Of a stretch of DNA of 7,782 bases, positions 1 to 5,053 are shown piece after piece. The first letter of the stretch is position 1; every line of letters starts with the position of its first letter. A model generated the notes under the pieces. The model was not told the origin of the DNA and did no database searches. It saw only the letters and a program-made list of their open reading frames with translations. Origin of the DNA: Legionellaceae bacterium UBA2794 (GTDB lineage Bacteria; Pseudomonadota; Gammaproteobacteria; Legionellales; Legionellaceae); assembly GCA_002352055.1 (NCBI GenBank), contig DEHS01000083.1, forward strand, positions 23,880 to 31,661. The letters are read 5' to 3'. The position numbers were made by a program, and so were the translations under genes.

Positions 1-255
1 TGCTTCCCAATCGATAGTAACATTCTCAATTTGGCAAACGCTTGCTAAATCAACAGCTATCCAGGATGGGTCAATACCAATCACTGAACCCCAGCGCGTA
101 TTAGGATTGCCATCAACCGCATTAGAAGCGGGTAAACCTTCTGAACTGGCCCAAGCCCGTGCGTTTAACGCCAAATTCTCAGCGGCATATATGGGCATAC
201 TTGCAAATAAAATAAGCGCTACGAAGGCGCGACATAGATAGTTTACTTGAAACAT
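1..255 (-). CDS. Exported protein with F5/8 type C (discoidin-like) domain, C-terminal part missing
   Basis: The frame is open from an ATG at 255 to the left edge, giving the first 85 residues; the rest is outside the window. Residues 1-24 form a signal peptide (basic residue R9, hydrophobic stretch 10-20, likely cleavage after PIYA), so the protein is exported to the periplasm or beyond. The mature part begins at once with an F5/8 type C signature: NLALNARAWASSEG, then ASNAVDGNPNTRW at 43-55 and DPSWIAVDL at 62-70, the usual order of strands and tryptophans in discoidin-type carbohydrate- or lipid-binding domains. A ribosome binding site AAGGG lies 5-10 nt before the start. Such domains are often joined to a glycoside hydrolase or other catalytic module; whether one follows here cannot be seen. 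No neighbour is close enough to suggest an operon. Confidence 0.8.
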   Translation of the reverse strand, partial: MFQVNYLCRAFVALILFASMPIYAAENLALNARAWASSEGLPASNAVDGNPNTRWGSVIGIDPSWIAVDLASVCQIENVTIDWEA

Positions 256-500
256 AAAATCCCTTATTTTTATTATTGGCAGCAATAGATACCGCTCTGT
301 TATTAGTAACCGATTTCTATCCCTATACTCGATTTAAGTGCTATTTTAAAAAGCTAAAATATTCATACTATCATTAATTTAAAGTAAAAATAAATAAATT
401 ATAATAAGACAGTAATGAGAGTGAAGGATATCAATATGCAAGCAATATGCCAGGTCTAGGAGATCAAATTTATAAAAGTATGGGTTAAAAGTACGTTTTA
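256..500. other. AT-rich intergenic region between two minus-strand genes
   Basis: This stretch lies upstream of the discoidin-like gene and downstream of the 276-residue gene. On the minus strand it carries AAGGG (265-261) as ribosome binding site for the left gene. The best promoter guess is a TATAGG-like -10 inside GAGTATAGGG (about 318-330), with no clear -35. A TATAAT at 403-398 (minus) is isolated and far from the gene. I see no convincing hairpin with a T-run to end the 276-residue gene, and no small reading frame with a start signal. Confidence 0.4.
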
Positions 501-1331
501 TTAAGGATGAGAGCGAGTAAGTAAATCATTTGCTGAAGAGAAAATTTGTTCCTTAACCCAGGCAAATAAATGCATTATTTTATTTTCGGAAAGTTTAAGA
601 AATTCATCAAACAAAGTTTTGAAATCCGGATTTTTCAATATATTTTTAGTGGCATCATTTGAATTATAAATCGTATTGTTTAATACTCCTTTCTCAAACA
701 CAAAAGTAGCAGTAGCAACAACCACGGCACAAATAGAATCATCAAAAAATCGTTGCGGACCGTTACGAGGCTCCCAATGGGTTAAACGGTTTTCTCCCTC
801 GGTTTTAATATAAGCATTCATGTGAGAACCATTGCCGCTCCGATTATTTTTAAAAAATCCAGCTGCCATTTGCAATCGTCCTCTTACTCCAATACAAGCT
901 GAAACATTAACTTCTTCATAACTAGAATTAATTTTATTTCTATCAAGCGCCTGGTTAACCAAATTTTTAATTATTTTTTCTCGGACCTGATGACCGCCAA
1001 CACCACTAAGGTCACAGGGACCAACCGTTACTAAAAAGCGAGAATTACAATCTTGTACTTTAACAGGAATATTTTTTAATCGTGAGTGACCCGGATCTAA
1101 TTCTAAACCAGAAATTTTCTTAACTTCTACATTAAATTGATGCGGAGGTTCTAACTCCAGTTTCTCAACCTCGTTACCCACACTTTCATTAAGTTTATCA
1201 TCAAAAACAGTCTTCAAATCATTTATTTGCTGAAGGCCTAAACGCACAGAATTCGTTTGAAAAACAATATAGTCAATTTCAGGATCATCAATTACTGTAT
1301 CTGGTTTTTTCTTTGCATTTTTAAGGGGCAT
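501..1331 (-). CDS. Hypothetical protein of 276 aa, unknown family
   Basis: I do not recognise this protein. It starts with ATG at 1331; AGGT about 10 nt upstream is a modest ribosome binding site. The N-terminus is basic and polar (MPLKNAKKKP), with no signal peptide or membrane segment, so it is probably cytoplasmic or exported without cleavage. The middle is glycine-rich with compact motifs: VTVGPCDLSGVGGHQVREKI (about 101-120), ACIGVRGRLQMAAGFF (145-160) and a polar turn FKNNRSGNGSHMNAYIK. A hydrophobic strand ICAVVVATATFVFEKG lies near 200-215. The C-terminal 60 residues look helical and charged. Only two cysteines are visible in this central part (C106, C145). A response-regulator-like tandem repeat sits in its promoter, so a regulated accessory or secreted protein is possible. 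A type IV effector role is a guess: the C-terminus lacks a clear glutamate-rich block. Confidence 0.7.
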   Translation of the reverse strand: MPLKNAKKKPDTVIDDPEIDYIVFQTNSVRLGLQQINDLKTVFDDKLNESVGNEVEKLELEPPHQFNVEVKKISGLELDPGHSRLKNIPVKVQDCNSRFLVTVGPCDLSGVGGHQVREKIIKNLVNQALDRNKINSSYEEVNVSACIGVRGRLQMAAGFFKNNRSGNGSHMNAYIKTEGENRLTHWEPRNGPQRFFDDSICAVVVATATFVFEKGVLNNTIYNSNDATKNILKNPDFKTLFDEFLKLSENKIMHLFAWVKEQIFSSANDLLTRSHP

Positions 1332-1375
1332 CGCTCATTTACCTGATATTTGATTTAAATGACTAAATTATCAGC

Positions 1376-1381
1376 ATTATA
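1376..1381 (-). promoter_or_regulatory. -10 element (TATAAT) of the 276-aa gene
   Basis: The minus strand reads CTCAG-TATAAT-G, a perfect -10 hexamer about 45 nt before the ATG at 1331. No -35 hexamer is found at spacers of 15-18 (GGATGC at 17). This suggests dependence on an activator bound to the tandem repeat just upstream. Confidence 0.5.
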
Positions 1382-1389
1382 CTGAGTGT

Positions 1390-1409
1390 AGCCTTAACGC
1401 ATCCTTAAA
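1390..1409 (-). promoter_or_regulatory. Tandem TTAAGG repeat, possible OmpR/PhoP/PmrA-type response-regulator box
   Basis: The minus strand reads TTAAGG-ATGCG-TTAAGG (1408-1392), a direct repeat with 11-bp period, one helical turn. It ends 10 nt before a perfect TATAAT that has no -35. This is the arrangement of class II activator sites of OmpR-family regulators (6-bp half-sites, 5-bp gap, about 11 bp to the -10). The half-sites fit TTAA-N3-T, similar to the published Legionella PmrA consensus (cTTAAT-type tandem) except at base six. Because TTAA is palindromic, the plus strand also reads CTTAA-N6-CTTAA (1393-1408), but no well-placed -10 follows on that strand. The regulator's identity is inference. 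Confidence 0.4.
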
Positions 1410-1517
1410 TGATCATAATAATTTCATTTATGTCGCAAAGAGCCCCCTAATTCTCCCTAAAACCCATATCATGCTGGTGAAATTCATTACTGGTATATAT
1501 CTGCTCCATAAAACATT

Positions 1518-1526
1518 TGATATTAT
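1518..1526 (+). promoter_or_regulatory. Extended -10 promoter of the 108-aa gene
   Basis: TGA-TATTAT is a TGn extended -10 with five of six matches to TATAAT. Transcription would start near 1533, about 34 nt before the ATG at 1567. No good -35 is seen, which extended -10 promoters tolerate. Its position inside the longer reading frame that opens at 1471 argues for the shorter protein. Confidence 0.4.
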
Positions 1527-1566
1527 CTCGCTGAAGGATTTAAAAATACCAACAAGGATGATTAAA

Positions 1567-1893
1567 ATGACTTACGGAAAAATAGATGTATCACAGATAG
1601 AAAGGACTATTATGGAAACGGATGAACGAGTTAGTATGCTAAGAAAATTAGTAAAAGAGAGAATTTCAGCCCGACACGATTCTCATTCTAAAAAATTTTT
1701 AGAATCCGATTCGCCACTAAATTACGATGCAGTAAAAGAAGAATTTTTTCTTAAAATTTTGCCGAAAGCACAAAAGCTCTTAAACACTTATAAAAGCACT
1801 AATTTATCTTTTTGGGGCACATCAATTTCCGCTGAGGGTGTACAGAGTTTGGCAACCCTGCACATTATGGCTAATTACGAATATAATGCCTAA
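1567..1893 (+). CDS. Small hypothetical protein, 108 aa
   Basis: I do not recognise a family. The frame is open from an ATG at 1471, but that start has no ribosome binding site. The ATG at 1567 is preceded by AAGGA (1554-1558) at 8 nt and by an extended -10 at 1518-1526, so the protein MTYGKIDVSQIER... of 108 residues is preferred; the ATG at 1558 overlaps the ribosome site. It is soluble, with no signal peptide. Residues 7-35 form a charged amphipathic helix (SQIERTIMETDERVSMLRKL) followed by a basic stretch KERISARHDSHSKK; a second helical part (AVKEEFFLKILPKAQKLL) leads to a C-terminus SISAEGVQSLATLHIMANYE. There are no cysteines. Its stop overlaps the stop of the convergent cvfB-like gene by 4 nt. 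It could be a small regulatory or adaptor protein, but nothing in the sequence proves this. Confidence 0.6.
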   Translation: MTYGKIDVSQIERTIMETDERVSMLRKLVKERISARHDSHSKKFLESDSPLNYDAVKEEFFLKILPKAQKLLNTYKSTNLSFWGTSISAEGVQSLATLHIMANYEYNA

Positions 1894-1910
1894 TTAGAGT
1901 GCTTTTTTTT
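1871..1910 (+). terminator. Weak candidate intrinsic terminator of the 108-aa gene
   Basis: CTAATTA (1871-1877) can pair with TAATTAG (1891-1897) across a 13-nt loop, and a run of eight T follows at 1903-1910. The stem is nearly all A/T and 5 nt (AGTGC) separate it from the T-run, so termination would be weak. The T-run is also the lysine-rich C-terminus (KKKHSN) of the opposite gene, so it may be coincidental. Confidence 0.3.
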
Positions 1911-2732
1911 CAAACGAATACCATCGGCTTCAATTAAAATTTCTCCTTGCTTATAGAGACGACCAATTGCGCTTTTGAAACTTTTTTTGCTGTCCTTAAA
2001 AGCGCGCTGAATGTCCAGGGAGGAACTTTTATCATGCAGAGGTAGGAATCCTCCTTTATTATTTAATTCCATCAGAATACGAGAAGCTAAATCATGAATA
2101 CTGTCCTGACCCATTTTTTTCAAGACGACATCAATTTTGCCATCTTCTCTAATGTTTTTGATATAGCCAGTCATTCTTTTCCCATATCCAAGTGATTGAA
2201 AAATATCACCACTATGAATTAAACCCCAATGAGAATTCTCAATTATGACTTTATTTCCCAATGGTGAGACTTCTGCTACGAGGATGTTAACTTCATCTCC
2301 ACGTTGCCAGGGAATGGGTGTTTTATCCAAAAAATGATCCAGTTTCGAACTGGCGATAATCCGGCCTTTGTTATCAAGTTTTAAATAAACAATATAGGAT
2401 TTGTTTTGTTCCATAGGCCTTTGTTGCTCTGGAACAGGTACGAGCAAATCCTTATCCAAACCCCAGTCCAGGAAAGCGCCTACCCGATTTACATCAATAA
2501 CTTTTAAAAAACCACATCCTCCTACTTGTACACGGGGTCGAGCAGTTGTAGCAATAATTTTATCTTCTGAGTCGAAATAAATAAAAACATCTAAGGAGTC
2601 ATTTATTTGTATTTCCTTTGGGACCACCTTATTGGGTAACAGAATTTCGCCCCATTCCCCTCCATCAAGATAGACACCAAAAGGGACTTCCTTCACCACA
2701 ACTAACGTATTAAATTGTCCAACCTTTATCAT
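1890..2732 (-). CDS. cvfB: CvfB/YitL-family S1-domain RNA-binding protein
   Basis: This is a cytoplasmic RNA-binding protein of the CvfB (YitL) family, whose members have tandem S1-type beta-barrels and a C-terminal winged helix and affect virulence gene expression in Staphylococcus. The start resembles the family (MIKVGQFNTL). The first S1 region spans about 1-65 and the second about 66-138 with the hallmark GAFLDWGLDKDLLVPVPEQ. A third S1-like region spans about 140-212 (WQRGDEVNILVAEVSPLGNKV ending in DVVLKK). A winged helix follows at 213-280 (DIQRAFKDSKKSFKSAIGRLYKQGEI). Length, 280 aa, is normal. I chose ATG 2732 over an in-frame GTG at 2738 because only the ATG has a GAG-type site at 5 nt; the GTG start would add two residues. 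It has its own promoter in the 114-bp gap. Such proteins are sometimes misannotated as GntR regulators. Confidence 0.88.
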   Translation of the reverse strand: MIKVGQFNTLVVVKEVPFGVYLDGGEWGEILLPNKVVPKEIQINDSLDVFIYFDSEDKIIATTARPRVQVGGCGFLKVIDVNRVGAFLDWGLDKDLLVPVPEQQRPMEQNKSYIVYLKLDNKGRIIASSKLDHFLDKTPIPWQRGDEVNILVAEVSPLGNKVIIENSHWGLIHSGDIFQSLGYGKRMTGYIKNIREDGKIDVVLKKMGQDSIHDLASRILMELNNKGGFLPLHDKSSSLDIQRAFKDSKKSFKSAIGRLYKQGEILIEADGIRLKKKHSN

Positions 2733-2786
2733 AGTCACTCACATTTTTTATATCAGCAGAGCTTAACATAGAATGGCTTATGTGTA

Positions 2787-2814
2787 TTTATACAATGAAA
2801 CAAGAGACTAACAA
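2787..2814 (-). promoter_or_regulatory. Sigma-70-type promoter of cvfB
   Basis: On the minus strand, TTGTTA (2814-2809; four of six) and TATAAA (2792-2787; five of six) are separated by 16 nt. Transcription would start near 2780, giving a leader of about 48 nt before the ATG at 2732. The -35 overlaps a perfect dyad at 2808-2822, a possible operator. Confidence 0.5.
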
Positions 2815-2822
2815 CCTGTTAG
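2808..2822. repeat. Perfect 6-bp inverted repeat overlapping the cvfB -35
   Basis: CTAACA-ACC-TGTTAG is a perfect dyad with a 3-nt centre. On the minus strand no T-run follows it, so it is not a terminator of the nucleoside hydrolase gene. The -35 hexamer TTGTTA of cvfB lies within one arm, a position suited to a repressor site. It could also be chance in AT-rich DNA. Confidence 0.35.
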
Positions 2823-2824
2823 GG

Positions 2825-2846
2825 AAAAAATATCTTTCGTCACGAA
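2825..2846 (-). terminator. Weak candidate terminator of the nucleoside hydrolase gene
   Basis: Directly after the stop codon the minus strand reads TTCGTGACGAA (2846-2836), a short hairpin of 4-5 bp, then AGATA and a run of six T (2830-2825). The stem is short for an intrinsic terminator, so read-through into cvfB is possible. Confidence 0.35.
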
Positions 2847-3998
2847 TTAGGCCACCTCGCCAATGTCTCTTAGTGCCTCAATTATTTTATTTCTTATCAG
2901 TGCAGTCGACTTGATTGATTTAACAAAATACAACCGGCTTAATTTATCATCTGAAATATGAATAATTTTATCCTTTAAACCAGGATAATTATACCATAAG
3001 CCCTCTAATTCATCGTTCAATTGACCATTGGCATTAAGACAGGGAAAGCTCACTTTTTTTGGAGTCAACCCGTTTATTTCTTCAGGATGTATTGCAAGGT
3101 ATGTGGTGACTGGATCAGCAAGATAGGTATTTTTTTTATGATTTTCATCTATTTTGTGCCAATTTTTCCAATCTGAAACTACAGCCTTTCCTAATATGGA
3201 TTGATTGCTTTTCTCAAGCTCTGCGAATTCTTCAGAACTAATATACAAATTATTCGCATCAATGAATTCACTGGAAATACCTATCATTTCAACATCTTCC
3301 AGAACTTTGGAACTGATTTGAGGTGAAATCAACCAATTATACCCCTTGGGATAATCGCCGCCCATGGAATAGATCTTGATATTATTTTTAATTGACTCAT
3401 CAAGCCCAATTGCTGCCTCTATATTATGTAATGGACCAAGAGCAATAATTGTTAATTTATTTTCAGGAGAATAATTTTTCGCTATTCTTGCAATAAAATC
3501 GGGTGCGAACTCGTGCTCAATATCGATATTTTCAAATAAGTCGCCGTAGTACTCTTTATAAGGTAAAGCCTGTTTTATATGCCATTCTTTTTCACCACTA
3601 TCAGGATTAGGATAACCATAAGCTGGAGGCCATAAGGAGTTTTGTTCTAAAAATAATGCTTTCGGTTCATTACGTCTGACCCCTACCCCGCTATAAACAG
3701 ATATTTCAGGAAAGCCTGATTCAGTTAATACAAGTTTAGCAATACGCGCTTTTTCCTCAGGATCAATATGATTCGTTGTTACAGCAAGTGGAGGATGGCA
3801 GCTTTTTAGAGCAACAATTAAGGCAAGTACATCATCAATGTCACCCCCAATATCCGTATCTATTATATAGTCAAATTGCTTTTTATATACGTCCGCACAG
3901 TATCCAAAGCAAGGGATAACAATAAAAATCAAACTCAAAAAAAAACTTATCAAATATAATTGAAACACCCTCATTCCCTGAAGGTTATTACTACTCAT
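2847..3998 (-). CDS. Exported nucleoside hydrolase-fold protein with altered active site
   Basis: The family splits the N-glycosidic bond of nucleosides, using a calcium ion held by aspartates. Numbering from ATG 3998 (383 aa), the fold signature DTDIGGDIDD is at 47-56 and matches the Asp cluster of the calcium site. Next come an ADPEEKARLAK-like segment (HIDPEEKARIAK), IIALGPLHN near 185-192 and SMGGD near 211-215. The distal ADPVT (D295) supplies the last Asp. Departures from the norm: the usual HD pair is AD, so the catalytic His is missing; GPLTN is GPLHN; and the DPEAA after MGG is replaced by SPQISSKV. A hydrophobic signal peptide (about 9-36, cleavage near YCA) exports it, whereas most family members are cytoplasmic. 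ATG 3998 is preferred over TTG 4007 because GAGGGA lies 9 nt before it. Substrate is unknown; nucleosides from host or environment are plausible. Confidence 0.85.
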   Translation of the reverse strand: MSSNNLQGMRVFQLYLISFFLSLIFIVIPCFGYCADVYKKQFDYIIDTDIGGDIDDVLALIVALKSCHPPLAVTTNHIDPEEKARIAKLVLTESGFPEISVYSGVGVRRNEPKALFLEQNSLWPPAYGYPNPDSGEKEWHIKQALPYKEYYGDLFENIDIEHEFAPDFIARIAKNYSPENKLTIIALGPLHNIEAAIGLDESIKNNIKIYSMGGDYPKGYNWLISPQISSKVLEDVEMIGISSEFIDANNLYISSEEFAELEKSNQSILGKAVVSDWKNWHKIDENHKKNTYLADPVTTYLAIHPEEINGLTPKKVSFPCLNANGQLNDELEGLWYNYPGLKDKIIHISDDKLSRLYFVKSIKSTALIRNKIIEALRDIGEVA

Positions 3999-4043
3999 AA
4001 TATTCAATCCCTCATGAACTACACATTATTTGCGAAACAAAGA

Positions 4044-4071
4044 ATTATAACGAAAAAATAGGGCTTGTCAT
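4044..4071 (-). promoter_or_regulatory. Strong sigma-70-type promoter of the nucleoside hydrolase gene
   Basis: On the minus strand ATGACA (4071-4066; five of six) and TATAAT (4049-4044; perfect) are separated by 16 nt. It is the best promoter in the window. The start near 4037 leaves a leader of about 38 nt carrying the GAGGGA ribosome site. Confidence 0.6.
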
Positions 4072-4091
4072 TTTAATCAAAGTCCCTTCTA

Positions 4092-4121
4092 TTGAACCCA
4101 TTATAAAAAACATGATATAGA
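4092..4121 (+). promoter_or_regulatory. Promoter of the hydrolase-DUF4785-rmuC-permease operon
   Basis: TTGAAC (4092-4097; four of six) and TATAGA (4116-4121; four of six) are 18 nt apart, and TGA before the -10 makes an extended -10. Transcription would begin near 4128, about 26 nt before the ATG at 4154; GAGGT at 4140-4144 is the ribosome site. The promoter is divergent from that of the nucleoside hydrolase, with the two -35 elements about 20 bp apart. Confidence 0.45.
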
Positions 4122-4153
4122 TACGATTCTGTTATACATGAGGTATTATAGAA

Positions 4154-5053
4154 ATGGATTTTCAACGAGCAGTTATCGCTTTTTTTTTAATCATTAGCAC
4201 CACCTTAACCTTCGCACTTCCTGATACAACTAAAAATACAGGCATCGCATTTGTCCACGGCACCAGAGATCATCGAGTGGATGCTTATGGGGGTTATTGG
4301 AAAGTAGATTTTATTCAAAGCGTGTCTGAAGGATTATCCAATCCTGAAAATCACTTTGTTGTCCATTGCGATTTTAGCCGTTATATGTGGCATGAGGATG
4401 CAGCAATTTGTGTGGCCGAACAGTTAATCGAGTTCATTAGGGAAAAAAATATCGATTCACTCACCGTTTACGCCCATTCTAATGGGAATAATATCATGCG
4501 CTGGATTTTATCCAATCCAACATATGACAGTCGTTTTATGGCACTAAGACATAAAATATCTCAAGTGATTGCAATAGCCCCCTCAAGCAAAGGAACCATT
4601 TTAGCAGATGAAGTACTCAACGGTGGAGTATTTGAATCCAGCATGGCCTGGCTGTTAGGTTATCGCTCAGATGCTGTAAAACAACAGCGAGTCGGAGACA
4701 TGCTTATATTTAATGAAGAGTTATTATTAGGAGGACAGGGTCGTCCTGAATTATCTATTCCTTTTCGAGTGATTGTAGGAACTGATGTGCACGCATCACC
4801 CTTCGCATCATCCAGTTATTGTAACGGATATTTTCAAAACAGCGGCTTGAAAATCACCAGACTTTATCTCGACCAATGCTCTGACGGATTTTTAAACTGT
4901 TCCTCACAAACCGAAGCCGGAGAGTTGTGGTTTCAGGATATTGACAAAACCGAAGGCCAAAAACCCTTAAGTCACAATCAAAGCAGACACTCATGCTTTG
5001 GTTTGGATAAACTTCTTATTAGCGCATTAGATAAAGAAGGAATGAAATCATGA
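4154..5053 (+). CDS. Exported alpha/beta hydrolase (lipase/esterase-like) with AHSNG elbow
   Basis: Residues 1-21 form a signal peptide (hydrophobic 6-20, cleavage after TFA), so the enzyme acts in the periplasm or outside. The mature 278 residues look like an alpha/beta hydrolase. FVHGT at 33-37 is the oxyanion-hole HG strand end. LTVYAHSNGNN at 103-113 is the nucleophile elbow, with S109 as likely nucleophile in A-H-S-N-G rather than G-x-S-x-G. IAIAPSSKG at 139-147 is the next strand. VIVGTDVH (207-213) and CSDGFLNCSS (242-251, D244) resemble the Asp loop of lipases, and H274 or H279 in SHNQSRHS is the likely catalytic His. Six cysteines in the mature part (72, 86, 223, 242, 249, 281) could form disulfides. 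Its substrate cannot be told: ester, lipid and amide are all possible. It is first in the operon, and its stop overlaps the next start by ATGA. Confidence 0.8.
   Translation: MDFQRAVIAFFLIISTTLTFALPDTTKNTGIAFVHGTRDHRVDAYGGYWKVDFIQSVSEGLSNPENHFVVHCDFSRYMWHEDAAICVAEQLIEFIREKNIDSLTVYAHSNGNNIMRWILSNPTYDSRFMALRHKISQVIAIAPSSKGTILADEVLNGGVFESSMAWLLGYRSDAVKQQRVGDMLIFNEELLLGGQGRPELSIPFRVIVGTDVHASPFASSSYCNGYFQNSGLKITRLYLDQCSDGFLNCSSQTEAGELWFQDIDKTEGQKPLSHNQSRHSCFGLDKLLISALDKEGMKS

Noticed and set aside
432..450. Direct repeat CAATATGC, 11 bp apart
   Set aside because: Eight AT-rich bases repeated once, far from any clear promoter core; not strong enough to call an operator.
1890..2732. GntR-type transcription regulator
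   Set aside because: The S1-type barrels and the GAFLDWGLDKDLLVP hallmark identify a CvfB-family RNA-binding protein; the winged helix alone causes the confusion.
2808..2822. Dyad as terminator of the nucleoside hydrolase gene
   Set aside because: On the minus strand the T-run precedes the hairpin and does not follow it, so it cannot work as an intrinsic terminator for that gene.
4131..4138. TTATACA as -10 of the hydrolase operon
   Set aside because: A start from it would leave only about 8 nt before the ATG and exclude the GAGGT ribosome site; the element at 4116-4121 fits better.
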